The notes: generated by a model from the sequence alone, not told the origin. Numbered from the stretch's first letter, positions 8,895 through 18,241 are shown. The stretch is 64,000 nucleotides of DNA from Zhongshania sp. R06B22 (GCF_040892595.1 NZ_JBFRYB010000001.1:1984001-2048000), one strand, 5' to 3'. A program made the numbers and translations.

Positions 8895-9527
8895 TTACTC
8901 GATGGCCTTAGGCCACTGACCTAGCTTTGCGTAGCTCAAACGCCTTAGCGCTTGAATGCGAACGTAGCTATCTAGCCCTGTGGCCGCAATACTATCGTTT
9001 GCCGCTATATCCACAAAGCCGTCATCGCCTAGTACCTTAGCTGGTAATTCAATGAGTTGGATTTCCCCGATAATCATATGGGTATTATTTATTGCTAGTC
9101 TGTGCTCCTCTCTCAGCTTGAGACCAAGGGCGATCGTCGATTGTTCCACGAAGGGGGCGGAAAAGTCGTGTAGGTACTTTTTGGATAAGCCAACGGCCTC
9201 GAACTCGCACTGATCTGCTGGGTAGCGGGCGGATGTTTGGTGAGCTGCTTCGATGTATTGGGGAGACACGTGGTTGAGGGTGTAATAGCCAGTGGCAAGA
9301 ATATTATTGAGCGTGTGCCTTGGGCTTTCGCTGGGACGAATGATAAGGCCGACGAGTGGTGGATTGGCGCCAACATGGAAGGCCGATGACATCACGGCCA
9401 AATTCGAATCCCCATTGATACTATTAGTGCCAACTAGAAGCGCGGGTTTTGCACCGAGTACACTGTTGATAAATAGGCCTCGATACCGCTGCTCCATTTG
9501 CTCAATATCGTCGCGATTAATAATCAT
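8895..9527 (-). CDS. Flavin reductase-like (FMN-binding split barrel) protein (210 aa)
   Basis: This is an FMN-binding protein of the flavin reductase-like family. 'NPPLVGLIIRPSESPRHTLNNILATGYYTLNHV' matches the core of such proteins (PPLVG, then a segment in which Arg/Ser contacts FMN, then 'TLNHV'). Members reduce flavins or bind FMN as oxidoreductases; substrate not inferable. I chose ATG 9527 because AAGAGA lies about ten bases upstream and the extra 15 residues from 9572 look non-homologous. It converges with the wax-ester synthase gene. Confidence 0.8.
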   Translation of the reverse strand: MIINRDDIEQMEQRYRGLFINSVLGAKPALLVGTNSINGDSNLAVMSSAFHVGANPPLVGLIIRPSESPRHTLNNILATGYYTLNHVSPQYIEAAHQTSARYPADQCEFEAVGLSKKYLHDFSAPFVEQSTIALGLKLREEHRLAINNTHMIIGEIQLIELPAKVLGDDGFVDIAANDSIAATGLDSYVRIQALRRLSYAKLGQWPKAIE

Positions 9528-9646
9528 AGGTGGTATCTCTTTTTCGCTTCGCGGAATGAGAACTGCACTCAAGCGAGGCTTATGAAAATAAGTATATTTA
9601 GCGAGTATAGTCGCTGCACTACGCTGGCATTATCTTTTTGGATCGT

Positions 9647-9659
9647 CCGCCTGCGGCGG
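9647..9659. other. Short GC-rich hairpin downstream of the iron operon
   Basis: CCGCC-TGC-GGCGG forms a five-pair GC stem with a three-base loop, followed on the plus strand by TTTT. It lies 50 bases beyond the stop of the minus-strand multicopper oxidase gene. It could act as a weak terminator or mRNA 3' end, but the T-run is on the wrong side for the minus-strand operon. Confidence 0.3.
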
Positions 9660-9708
9660 TTTTAAGTTTGAGAAGCATAGTCTGCACTAACGGCAACTTA
9701 ATTTACTA

Positions 9709-11097
9709 TTAGGTGATAGTGATATACCCCATCAGCCCAGTTTTCATGTGTTCAATGACGTGGCAATGGAACATCCATTTCCCGGGATTATCTGCGACAA
9801 AGGCGATTTTGGCGCGTTCGTTTTTTTCCAATAATATGGTGTCGGTATGGAAGGGCGTGATGTCCTTTTTGTCGGATTCTAATACCGTAAATATCAAACC
9901 GTGGAGATGAATGGGGTGGTGGTGGGGCGTTGCGTTGTGGAGTTCAAATATATAGCTTTTACCAAGTGTAAGTTCGGCTAGCGGAGCGGGTAAGTTCTGG
10001 TGGCTGTGGTCGCTCCATGCGCGACGATTGATTAACCAAAAGTTGTGGTCAACTTGACCTTTTGCATCGCTGGGCGACATGGCGCCAGCCCATTCAAAGA
10101 CAAAGCTTAGCGAGTCTGCTGATTTTAAATCTGGTACCGGAATCGGATTGTTTGGCAGGGCGGGAATGCCTGTTTTGATCGCCATTTTGGTCTTTGGTGA
10201 GACGGTTCTTAATCGACAGATTTCAACGCCAAAACGGCCCTTCATATCAAAGATCGGGATTTCTTGGCCTATTTCACTGGGGCTGATAAAGCCCACGTCG
10301 AGTCGCATTCCCGCGCCAGTGGGGTGAACGCTCAGTGGCAGCGGTGTTGTGATGGGGCTGCCATCAATGGCGATAATCTGTGCAGCGTCGCTGCGCATGC
10401 TAAGGTTGAAGACCCGAGTGCTGTCCATATTCAGAAAGCGCAAACGCAGTCTCTCCCCTGCGGGTACGTCTACGGTCGGCGTTTGCTGCCCATTGATGGT
10501 TGCGACTGTGCCGAGGGTACCATCGCGAAAGGCCTCTCGGGGTATGGAAAGAGGTAAATAGCTGCCGTCTTTTTTAAGGCGCCAGTCTTTCAGCCCGAGA
10601 ATGACATCGTGATAATCTTGTGGTGTATCTTCCTCAACAATTAAGGCGCCTACCAAGCCCTTGCCGAGTTGTTCAACGCTGTTCATATGCGGGTGATACC
10701 AGAAGGTGCCGGCATCGGGGCAGGTAAATTCGTATAAAAAGCTAGCTCCCGCTGCTACCGGTGGCTGGGTTAAGTAGGGTACGCCGTCCATGCTATTTTC
10801 AATACGAATGCCGTGCCAGTGTACGGTGGTCGCTTCGTCTAGCTTGTTAATGAACATGATTCTTAGTGGTCGGCCCTGCTTCGCACGGATCACCGGCGCG
10901 GGGAACTGACCGTTAAAGCCAAGGATGTCGCTATCGCCATCAGCGGCAATACGGGCTCTGGCGTGCTCAGCGGTAAGTATGTAGTCGTATTGTTCTTTAT
11001 CGGCTTTGCCGGCCGAACTCATTGCGAGTGTCAGGGTTGGCAGATTGGCACCAATGACACCCGCAGCGGCGGTCTTTAATAGAGTTCTACGTTTCAT
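9709..11097 (-). CDS. Tat-exported multicopper oxidase (462 aa)
   Basis: This periplasmic multicopper oxidase couples four one-electron oxidations to reduction of O2 to water. The twin-arginine signal is 'KRRTLLKTAAAGVIG' at residues 2-16. All copper ligands are visible: HWHG (93-96), HPH (135-137), 'HHPIHLHG' and the C-terminal 'HCHVIEH...M' with an axial Met. ATG 11097 has CAGGAG upstream. It is the last gene of the imelysin operon, 26 bases after the DUF1513 gene. In that setting a ferroxidase or cuprous oxidase role is likely, by inference. It resembles the short laccase-like (CopA/CueO-related) group but lacks Met-rich repeats. Confidence 0.88.
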   Translation of the reverse strand: MKRRTLLKTAAAGVIGANLPTLTLAMSSAGKADKEQYDYILTAEHARARIAADGDSDILGFNGQFPAPVIRAKQGRPLRIMFINKLDEATTVHWHGIRIENSMDGVPYLTQPPVAAGASFLYEFTCPDAGTFWYHPHMNSVEQLGKGLVGALIVEEDTPQDYHDVILGLKDWRLKKDGSYLPLSIPREAFRDGTLGTVATINGQQTPTVDVPAGERLRLRFLNMDSTRVFNLSMRSDAAQIIAIDGSPITTPLPLSVHPTGAGMRLDVGFISPSEIGQEIPIFDMKGRFGVEICRLRTVSPKTKMAIKTGIPALPNNPIPVPDLKSADSLSFVFEWAGAMSPSDAKGQVDHNFWLINRRAWSDHSHQNLPAPLAELTLGKSYIFELHNATPHHHPIHLHGLIFTVLESDKKDITPFHTDTILLEKNERAKIAFVADNPGKWMFHCHVIEHMKTGLMGYITIT

Positions 11098-11123
11098 GTT
11101 TTCTCCTGCTGTGCGTTTTTTGT

Positions 11124-12239
11124 TCAAACGCGCAGCGTTAAATGGTTATCCCATTGCGTGCCAGCACTGTAGGCAAGTTGCCGGAGCTTGTCTTCACCGG
11201 GCACTAGGGCCAGTAATTGGCCGTCTCCGTTACTTAAGATAAATTGCTGGAAGGCCGCATCATAAACCGCACCTGCAGAGTCTCGTAACATCCAAACTTG
11301 CGACAGTGTTTTACTGTGCATATTCCAAAGACAGACCAGATTGTCGCGAGGGCAGCTGGTGACTGCCCATTGCCCGGTATCATCAATGCAGACACTGGCG
11401 ATGTAGTCGCGCTTAAAATGCAGGGGTAGGTCGTCGGTATTCATGGCGTTCAATGGGTGGCCGCGCCGGTGGTAGTAGACCAGCGCTTTGTCTGAGGGCA
11501 AGCGACCTTGATATTGTGCGCCAACTAGTACACCGCCGTCTGGGCTGACGTCTAAATGACGGAGGCTGAGTTGGTAATGCGGTGCTGCGACTTTTTCAAG
11601 GACTCGCTGGGTTTGCAGGTCGAGGTAGTGCAGGCCTGGCGCCAAGGTGGCGGGGTTTAGAGTTTTACGGCCACTGGACGGTAAGGTCTTAATGCCGCCA
11701 ATCGCAATCACTAGTGTTTTGCCGTCGGGCATGAGGGCAATATCGTGGGGGCCAATGCCTTCGCAGTCCATATGGCCAATGCAGTTGTAGCTATCTTCGC
11801 AATCGTAGATGCCTATGCAGCCGGCGCCATCCTTGTCGATATTATTTTCCGTGGTATACAAATAGCGGCCATCATTGCTAAGGCAGCCATGGCCGTAGTA
11901 GTGGTAGCCGTCGTCGCTTTTTATATTGTGCAGTAATGTGCCGCTGTTCTCGTCGACAACGTATAACTCACGGCCGGGGCGTCTTGAAAAAAATAGAAGC
12001 TCTTGGCGTTGGCGGTGGTAAAGGCTGTCGTGTCCGCGATGGGGAATTGTTTGTGAACACTGCCAGCTGTTTTCTTGCCAAACGCCAATACGATTGCCTG
12101 CGGCGTCAGTAGCGGCGCTCAGAATGGGGCTGAAGCCGCGACTTTCTGTGCCTGCGCTTAGAGCATTCGAACTTGAAATTAGCGCCAGCGGCGCACATAT
12201 CAATGCGCTACTGGTAAACAAAAATTGACGTCTTTGCAT
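11124..12239 (-). CDS. DUF1513 domain protein, Tat-type signal (371 aa)
   Basis: This periplasmic protein is of the DUF1513 family, expected to be a beta-propeller from its WD/YVTN-like repeats of the kind 'NDGRYLYTTENN', 'PDGKTLVIAIGG' and 'PDGGVLVGAQYQG'. The N-terminus 'MQRRQFLFTSSALICAPLALI' carries a twin arginine and hydrophobic stretch, so Tat export is likely. DUF1513 genes are regular partners of imelysin and di-heme DUF1111 genes in Pseudomonas. Its molecular job is unknown; a periplasmic iron-handling scaffold is a guess. The frame opens at 12296 within the upstream gene; ATG 12239 precedes the signal peptide. Confidence 0.82.
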   Translation of the reverse strand: MQRRQFLFTSSALICAPLALISSSNALSAGTESRGFSPILSAATDAAGNRIGVWQENSWQCSQTIPHRGHDSLYHRQRQELLFFSRRPGRELYVVDENSGTLLHNIKSDDGYHYYGHGCLSNDGRYLYTTENNIDKDGAGCIGIYDCEDSYNCIGHMDCEGIGPHDIALMPDGKTLVIAIGGIKTLPSSGRKTLNPATLAPGLHYLDLQTQRVLEKVAAPHYQLSLRHLDVSPDGGVLVGAQYQGRLPSDKALVYYHRRGHPLNAMNTDDLPLHFKRDYIASVCIDDTGQWAVTSCPRDNLVCLWNMHSKTLSQVWMLRDSAGAVYDAAFQQFILSNGDGQLLALVPGEDKLRQLAYSAGTQWDNHLTLRV

Positions 12240-12267
12240 ATCGATACACCGATAATTTCGCGTTAAT

Positions 12268-13425
12268 TTAGTCGCCGTCCTTGGAGTTGAAACCAAGGCT
12301 CACACCTAAGGCTGTGGGCAAGTCATTTCGCAGCAGGGCAAGTAAAGTGTTTAATTCGCTATGGAGCTTGAGAATGGTTTGCCGGCCTGTCGCTTCATTC
12401 GCGATAGTGAATAAGCTGCCGTCTATGGCTGATGCCGCCAAGATGCTGCGTTTGAAACCCTCGTTAATTTTATCGCTTAGTTCTGTTTGTCCTTTGATGT
12501 CGCGCAAATAGTCGTCAATACCATAGGCGGCATTGGCATTGAATATGTCTTTGAGCGCGTTTAAATTAGTGATGATAGCTTCTTTAGAATACTGGCTGCG
12601 CCACCATTCCAACTGGTAAATTTGGGTTTGCAGGGTATCGGTTTTGAGTTCAGTATCGGCAAGGCTAATACCAAGCGGTCGTTCAAGCTTGTCGCGTTTT
12701 ATTAATTCAATGCCTGATACCAAGGTGTCTAAAAGATAGGCGATGGCGACATTATCATCCGGAAACTCTGGATTGTTCTCGCCCGTTTCACTGAACGTCG
12801 CTAGGTAGTTGCCACCGTCTTTGCGCCAGCTATTGTGTAAGCCACTGGCCACTTTGTGGAGGTGAGCGCTGACGGCAATAAGCAACTCGCAACGGCGTTG
12901 GCCGCCGTCGCCGCTATACCGCAATTGATTGCCCGCCTTGGTGTCAAACAATAGGTATTCTAGCGATGATAAACCTTGTACAACCACACTGGCATCGTCG
13001 ACACGTTGAATTGTTATGGCCTCATCGCCTTTTAACAGTGCCTCAACTTTGCGGGCAATTAGATTTTTCTTGTCTGGCCAAAATTGAATTTTCCAGGCTT
13101 GATTGTCTACCATTAAGGGCCCGAACTGAATGTTTTGAATCGCAGACCACTGCTTAACGGTTTCCTTCCAATCGGTCTGAATAGTATCGAATTGAGCGTT
13201 ATCACTTGGGGTTTTACAGTAATTTACGGCGGATTCTGCAAGGGCTTTACTGGCAATGTTGAAGGCTTGATAGCCACTTACGATACTTTGATTTGCGGTA
13301 TCTATAAGTACTTTGCTGCTGGGCGGCGGTGGGCTGCAGGCGAGTAGCGTTGCGAGGCTGCCAATGATAATTAGTACGCGGGCAGTGTCTTTACTTAGGA
13401 ATAATCTTATCGCTGCAAAAATCAT
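12268..13425 (-). CDS. Imelysin family lipoprotein (385 aa)
   Basis: This is the second imelysin-like (peptidase M75, EfeO/IrpA superfamily) protein of the operon. The N-terminus has a hydrophobic segment ending in the lipobox 'LLAC' (Cys near residue 30), so it should be lipid-anchored in the periplasm. 'VQGLSSLEYLLFD' is the place of the GxHxxE motif of imelysins; here the His is replaced (GLSSLEY), as in the second imelysin of related operons. The family is tied to iron uptake; proteolysis is doubtful. Its start overlaps the stop of the preceding gene by one base. Confidence 0.85.
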   Translation of the reverse strand: MIFAAIRLFLSKDTARVLIIIGSLATLLACSPPPPSSKVLIDTANQSIVSGYQAFNIASKALAESAVNYCKTPSDNAQFDTIQTDWKETVKQWSAIQNIQFGPLMVDNQAWKIQFWPDKKNLIARKVEALLKGDEAITIQRVDDASVVVQGLSSLEYLLFDTKAGNQLRYSGDGGQRRCELLIAVSAHLHKVASGLHNSWRKDGGNYLATFSETGENNPEFPDDNVAIAYLLDTLVSGIELIKRDKLERPLGISLADTELKTDTLQTQIYQLEWWRSQYSKEAIITNLNALKDIFNANAAYGIDDYLRDIKGQTELSDKINEGFKRSILAASAIDGSLFTIANEATGRQTILKLHSELNTLLALLRNDLPTALGVSLGFNSKDGD

Positions 13426-14870
13426 TAAAGTGCCTTTAAAAAATACAGGAGCGCAGTTTGCTCTGGATTTGAAAGTTGTATGAAACTTGTTTTACTCGCC
13501 TCGGCTTCGCCGCCGTGCCAGAGTATCGCCTCGGTAATAGAGCGTGCTCGACCATCGTGAAGCAGGCGAATATTGCTGGCGTCGCTGGCGCGAATGCCAA
13601 GCCCCCAAAGTGGTGCAGTGCGCCACTCATTGGCGGGTGTGCTATCCGTGGGATATTCATCCGCCAGGCCGGCGCCCATATCGTGCAGCAGTAGATCGCT
13701 ATAGGGGTAAATGGTTTCTATCTCGGTAGCGCTATTTGAAAAATCCTCTGCCTGCTCACGTTTGTCAAACTGCATATTAGGCATTCTAGTGTTGAATGCC
13801 GGAATGTGACATGCCGAGCAACCGAGCTGGGTGAAAATCTCAGCGCCTTGCTTGCTTGTGTCGTCTTGGGCGGCGGCTGGTACCGCTAAGTTGGCAATAT
13901 AATCGTTGACCGCTAATAGAAGTTTGTCGCTGATCTCAGGTTCTGTGTTTGTATTGGTTTGTGCTACACAAAGTTTTTCAGTGCAGGGCTTCGCTGGATG
14001 TAAAGAAGAGGTAATGCCCATATCTTCAAAAAACGCGAGGGCAATCTGCTCATGTAAGCTAACTTGGCTCGCCTTCCAGCCAAAACGGCCGGGGCGCATC
14101 TGTTTATCGGTTTTATTCTTACGCAGATTCACTCGACCAGATATGCCATCACCATCGCGGTCTTTGGGATCGCTATTGGCAATAATGTCAGCGTCGCTGA
14201 TATTGTCGATTAAACCCATACCGATTAATGCCGGCGCAAGCCGAGCGGAAGCGGCTTTTTGGCTGATGTGAGCAAGGTTTTCAAACCTGTAATCGCGTTG
14301 CTTCAATTCAAAGTTCTTGCTGTCGGCCGCCGCAATAGTGCTACTAATGGATAGCCATTCTATACGCCCCTCCGGCTTGGCAGCCGGTATGGCCATGTCT
14401 TGCAGCTGCTCACCAAATTCGGGTGATGAGTTTCCCAGTCGTAATATCAAACCGACGCCATTCTCTGGCAGTTGGCCTTGGCCATTGCGCACATGACAGC
14501 CTGTGCAGCTATTGGCGTTAAATAATGGCCCTAGGCCATCTCTGGCCTTTGTGGTGGCCGGCGGCGCCACCCAAGCCTGGGTAGCAAAACTTTTGCCGAC
14601 AGCCCATTCGAGTTGCTGCTCTGGCGAGAGGTTTGGTTGAGGTCGCTGCAAGCTTTGTTGGCCTCGGCTGGCGATAGTAAAGCTTCCTCCAGATTGATTA
14701 CTTGTCAGGCTATGTTTAGTTTTGTTTGCCGTATTTTGATCAAGACTGATATCGCTCGATGAGGTCTTAGTGCAAGCGCTGGTGAACAGGGCAATAATGA
14801 TTGTCAATGTGAGCAACACGCGCAACGGTATACCGTGAACCGTGTTGCTGACGCGTAGAGCTAACAACAA
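13425..14870 (-). CDS. Di-heme DUF1111 oxidoreductase-like lipoprotein (481 aa)
   Basis: This is a DUF1111 'thiol oxidoreductase-like' di-haem cytochrome. Two haem c motifs are seen: CTGCH at residues 122-126 and CSACH near residue 355. A lipobox-like 'LFTSAC' ends the signal peptide (Cys33), so it is probably anchored in the periplasm. The C-terminal 'LLHDGRARSITEAILWHGGEA' is typical of the family and of related di-haem peroxidases. In the operon it probably shuttles electrons with the multicopper oxidase or reduces/oxidises iron; this is inference. It starts directly after the stop of the first imelysin gene. Confidence 0.87.
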   Translation of the reverse strand: MLLALRVSNTVHGIPLRVLLTLTIIIALFTSACTKTSSSDISLDQNTANKTKHSLTSNQSGGSFTIASRGQQSLQRPQPNLSPEQQLEWAVGKSFATQAWVAPPATTKARDGLGPLFNANSCTGCHVRNGQGQLPENGVGLILRLGNSSPEFGEQLQDMAIPAAKPEGRIEWLSISSTIAAADSKNFELKQRDYRFENLAHISQKAASARLAPALIGMGLIDNISDADIIANSDPKDRDGDGISGRVNLRKNKTDKQMRPGRFGWKASQVSLHEQIALAFFEDMGITSSLHPAKPCTEKLCVAQTNTNTEPEISDKLLLAVNDYIANLAVPAAAQDDTSKQGAEIFTQLGCSACHIPAFNTRMPNMQFDKREQAEDFSNSATEIETIYPYSDLLLHDMGAGLADEYPTDSTPANEWRTAPLWGLGIRASDASNIRLLHDGRARSITEAILWHGGEAEASKTSFIQLSNPEQTALLYFLKAL

Positions 14871-16136
14871 TTAAAGCCCGGTGGCATTGGGGTCAATATT
14901 GATCGCGCTGGCGGCTTGTTCAATACTACGAGTTTGGTCAACTAGAGCGCTGAGAATGTTGCTTAGAATTTCTTCGCCGTGTTTATTGCCTTCGGCGATC
15001 ATCATGTCGAATTTCATCGGCCTGTCTTTGGCTTCGGCGGCATTAATTAATACCGTTAGTGTTGTCATGGTTTTGTTTAATGCCTGCCGAGTTTGTTGGT
15101 CAGTATCCGCGTCTGCTTTTGCGACCAAGCGGCTTAGCGATGGCCCTGACAATACGGTGCCATCCAGGCGGCGGTATTTTCCCAAATAGATATTTTGGAT
15201 GCCTAGGCCGTCGTAGTAGTGCGACCAGTGGGTGTTATCACTAAAGCAGTCGTGCTCATCTTCAGTAGAATTTGCTTCAAGCGATACTTTTATACGCTCG
15301 CCACCAAGCTCCCCTAGTGATAGCGAGCCCATACCATAGAGCATTCGCGCCAGAGTTACGTCGTCGTTCATGGCAAGTAATTCGGCGCGATAATTATTCG
15401 ACACCTCCGGTGCCCACTGTTGGCTCATGTACTTAAGGTCTTCCACTAACACCGCGCTAGCGGCTCGAAGGTAGTCGGCGCGACGGTCGCAATTCCCGTG
15501 GGTGCATTTATCGCCGTCTAAGTAATCGGTGTAGGGACGCTCTCCAGCGCCCAGTTGGTGGCCGTTGAGGTCCTGTCCCCAAAGTAAAAACTCGATGGCG
15601 TGGTAACCGGTGGTGACATTGGCGGCTGAGCCACCTAACTCGTGCAAGCTGCGGAGTAATTTGACATTAATTTGACTGGCGTCAACCACGTCACTACCTA
15701 TGCTTAGCGATGGGCTGGCAATAATATTGAGCTCTGCACCAATGTTGCCAAGGGCATAAAAATAATCGTCGGCTACGTAGTCAATTAAGCCTTCGTCCAA
15801 GGGCCAGTTGTTTAATTTTCCCTCCCAGTCGTCTACGACCGGATTGCCAAAGCGGAATACTTCGCTTTGCAGATAAGCTTTACGTGCAGTTTTCCATGCA
15901 TCTCTAGCGGCGATTAGGCCCGTCTCACTGGGCGCGTTCAAAAAAGCGTCAATACTGGTTTGCAGCGCGATGCCACTATTTTCGGCGTCGCTATATATGG
16001 CGTGGGCCAACTCGGTGTAGTGAATGGCGACTGCGCGCTTATCACTTAGCTTTTCGTCTTGGGAGGCGGCCACTGCGTTGAGGATGAGTGCGCTGAGACT
16101 GATAAGGAGAATGACTTGGCGTAACAGAACTGACAT
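14871..16136 (-). CDS. Imelysin family protein, IrpA/IcmP-like (421 aa)
   Basis: This is the first gene of the minus-strand iron operon. A Sec signal peptide (residues 1-24, ending 'NAVAAS') is followed by the imelysin domain with the GxHxxE motif 'GYHAIE' (His179, Glu182), the predicted iron-binding site. Relatives are Synechococcus IrpA and Pseudomonas IcmP; IrpA is induced by iron limitation. Expected location is periplasm or outer membrane. A Fur-like palindrome sits 60 bases upstream inside the promoter. The order imelysin, DUF1111, imelysin, DUF1513 is that of the Pseudomonas aeruginosa icmP region; the multicopper oxidase at the end is the extra member. Confidence 0.9.
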   Translation of the reverse strand: MSVLLRQVILLISLSALILNAVAASQDEKLSDKRAVAIHYTELAHAIYSDAENSGIALQTSIDAFLNAPSETGLIAARDAWKTARKAYLQSEVFRFGNPVVDDWEGKLNNWPLDEGLIDYVADDYFYALGNIGAELNIIASPSLSIGSDVVDASQINVKLLRSLHELGGSAANVTTGYHAIEFLLWGQDLNGHQLGAGERPYTDYLDGDKCTHGNCDRRADYLRAASAVLVEDLKYMSQQWAPEVSNNYRAELLAMNDDVTLARMLYGMGSLSLGELGGERIKVSLEANSTEDEHDCFSDNTHWSHYYDGLGIQNIYLGKYRRLDGTVLSGPSLSRLVAKADADTDQQTRQALNKTMTTLTVLINAAEAKDRPMKFDMMIAEGNKHGEEILSNILSALVDQTRSIEQAASAINIDPNATGL

Positions 16137-16186
16137 GGATGATCTCCGCAGATCGCTATCAATGCGGGCACGAGGCCGGGGTCGGT

Positions 16187-16219
16187 ATTCTACTCGTAAT
16201 TGATAATGATTCGCAATTA
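16187..16219 (-). promoter_or_regulatory. Iron-operon promoter with Fur-box-like palindrome
   Basis: On the minus strand TTGCGA (plus 16211-16216) and TAGAAT (plus 16187-16192) are spaced by 18 bases and fit a sigma-70 promoter. Between and over them lies a 23-bp inverted repeat at 16197-16219 with arms TAATTG and CAATTA, whose core GATAATGAT matches the left half of the Fur consensus. This is where Fur repression would block RNA polymerase. It may also affect the divergent citE-like gene, whose start is 97 bases away. Confidence 0.65.
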
Positions 16220-16315
16220 AAAGCTAGCGAAAAACGAAACCGCTAGGACTTGGCAGGGCCTCTTTGCGCTAGCATGCTGTGGTAAACTTTTATCTTTGCC
16301 TTGGAGGCGCTCTAC

Positions 16316-17191
16316 ATGGCCACAAACCCTCGCCGCTCAATTCTGTATATGCCCGGATCCAATAGCCGAGCCTTGGAGAAAGCGCGCAGTCTTGATGCCG
16401 ATGTACTCATTCTCGATTTAGAAGATGCGGTCGCCCCATCGCAAAAAGTCTATGCCCGCGAACAGGTATTGGCCGCGGTGAATGCCGGCGGCTATGGCCG
16501 TCGGGAATTAGTGGTGCGCGTCAATGGCTTTGACACGGCATGGGGCCGCAAAGATATAGAGGCATTTGCCAATGCGCCTATTTCTGCGCTGTGCTTGCCC
16601 AAGGTTGAATCTGCGGCAGAAATTCATGCGGTGGTGCAGGTATTAAAGCAGGCAGGTGCTAGTCCTAGTCTTAAGCTCTGGGCAATGGCGGAAACGCCAC
16701 GTGGAATTTTAGCCGTCAGTGAAATCGCCGGCTCGCACCCGCTTATGGATGGCATTGTATTAGGGACGTCAGATCTTGCCAAAGACTTGCGTGTTCCCCA
16801 TACGCCACAGCGCTTGGGGATGTTAACGTCGCTGGGAATGTGCGTGCTCGCGGCGCGTGCCTACGGTATAGATGTGTTCGACGGCGTGCATTTGAATTTA
16901 GATGACGAAGAAGGCCTGCGGCTCGCCTGTGAGCAAGGTGTCGAAATGGGCTTTGACGGTAAAACCCTCATTCATCCCAAGCAAATTGCGGTCACAAATC
17001 AGGCCTTTTCGCCCGCAGAGGACACCCTGATTCGCGCGCAAAAGATTCGTGTAGCTTGGCAAGAAGCCGAAGCCGACGGTAAGGGTGTGGTCTTGCTCGA
17101 CGGCCGATTAGTCGAGGCGCTACACGTGGAAGAAGCGGTGCGAGTGTTGGCGATAGCGGAGCAGATCGCGACCCGAGATGCGCAAAATTAA
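16316..17191 (+). CDS. HpcH/HpaI-type CoA ester lyase, CitE-like (291 aa)
   Basis: This is a TIM-barrel lyase related to citrate lyase beta chain, malyl-CoA lyase and citramalyl-CoA lyase; it would cleave or thioester-hydrolyse a 3-hydroxy-acyl-CoA such as malyl- or citramalyl-CoA. Landmarks are 'RSILYMPGSNSRALEKA' at the start, 'ILDLEDAVAP' (Glu/Asp metal ligands, residue about 40), 'LPKVESAAEI' and 'GFDGKTLIHPKQI' near residue 220. ATG 16316 has GGAGG eleven bases upstream; the TTG at 16301 is part of that site. No lyase partner subunits are adjacent, so it is a stand-alone enzyme. Confidence 0.85.
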   Translation: MATNPRRSILYMPGSNSRALEKARSLDADVLILDLEDAVAPSQKVYAREQVLAAVNAGGYGRRELVVRVNGFDTAWGRKDIEAFANAPISALCLPKVESAAEIHAVVQVLKQAGASPSLKLWAMAETPRGILAVSEIAGSHPLMDGIVLGTSDLAKDLRVPHTPQRLGMLTSLGMCVLAARAYGIDVFDGVHLNLDDEEGLRLACEQGVEMGFDGKTLIHPKQIAVTNQAFSPAEDTLIRAQKIRVAWQEAEADGKGVVLLDGRLVEALHVEEAVRVLAIAEQIATRDAQN

Positions 17192-17227
17192 GCTAGCTAT
17201 CGAGTCTGGCGAAAGCGTCCGTTGGCG

Positions 17228-18241
17228 CTATTGGGAAAGCCCGGCTTTCCCAGGTTGACCGCCGGGGTAGCGGCTTAGGTTTATGATGTCTAATAGGCGG
17301 CCGTCTAGCCAGCTATCCAGTTGATAGTTCTCAACAAAGCCGCAGTGGCCGCCATATTTTTTGGTTTCAATGTGTAAATGGGGGTTCTTGGCCAGTCTGC
17401 ACAAGTCTTCCGATAGTATAATAGGGTCATCTTCAGCGGCGATGATGTGAGCCGGGGAAGAGAGTGTTGCCAAGACCTCGCCAGCAATACTGTAAGCTTC
17501 GAAGTAGTCTGCAGGGTTTGCAAACGGGGTGTGATTGGGAACGAAATAACTGTTCATTTCCCTCAGGCTTTTAAGCTTAAGCAACTTATCTTTATAGCCC
17601 AGCTCGGGGTAGAGCCGAATTTTCTTCTGTAGTGATTTCTGCCATTTTCTGACGAAATATTTTTCGTAGCCCCACCAGCCCGTTTCCAGTGCCACCATCG
17701 TTTTTGCAGGATCTACGACGGGACATATTCCCACCGTCTGACGGATACTTAAACCAACTTCTTCTGCTTTAGCCGCCACCCGCAAGGCAAAATTACCCCC
17801 CAGTGAAAACCCCGCCAAAAATTGCCAATCATGGGGATAGGTGGTGTGGATGGTTTTTATTGCGCCTATAACCTCGTCCAGTCTGGCCGAGTTAAATAGC
17901 TCGCGGTTGAGGTGGTGACTAGGGCCGTGATCGCGCAGATTTAAGCGGAACACATCGTAGCCTGCATTAAAGAGTGTGCCCCCCGCAGAGAGCAGATAGC
18001 TGGATTGTGAATTGCCTTCCCAGCCGTGAATAAGTGTGACTAGGCCCTTGCTGCGCTTTGTTTGGGTGGCGAACTCACCGAGTAATTGATGGCCATCACC
18101 ACAATCTAATACCACCGTTTTACTCGCTGCTACCATTGCTCGGGCGCGTGGATAAATACGCAATCGTCTCAGCTTGGTAGAGGAAAGCAGCGTTTGCGCG
18201 TGGGGGTTTTGCAAAAAACCAGTAGGGGCAAAGTCAGTCAT
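17228..18241 (-). CDS. Alpha/beta hydrolase, YheT-like (337 aa)
   Basis: This is a serine hydrolase of the YheT/ABHD1-3 family. The nucleophile elbow is 'GFSLGG' (Ser near residue 146). The oxyanion part is 'LIHGWEGNSQSSY', the acid lies in 'AAEDDPII', and the final His is in 'KYGGHCGFV'. The opening 'GFLQNPHAQTLLSS' is characteristic of this family. Lipid or short ester substrates are possible. The stop region converges with the CitE-like gene 36 bases away. Confidence 0.85.
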   Translation of the reverse strand: MTDFAPTGFLQNPHAQTLLSSTKLRRLRIYPRARAMVAASKTVVLDCGDGHQLLGEFATQTKRSKGLVTLIHGWEGNSQSSYLLSAGGTLFNAGYDVFRLNLRDHGPSHHLNRELFNSARLDEVIGAIKTIHTTYPHDWQFLAGFSLGGNFALRVAAKAEEVGLSIRQTVGICPVVDPAKTMVALETGWWGYEKYFVRKWQKSLQKKIRLYPELGYKDKLLKLKSLREMNSYFVPNHTPFANPADYFEAYSIAGEVLATLSSPAHIIAAEDDPIILSEDLCRLAKNPHLHIETKKYGGHCGFVENYQLDSWLDGRLLDIINLSRYPGGQPGKAGLSQ

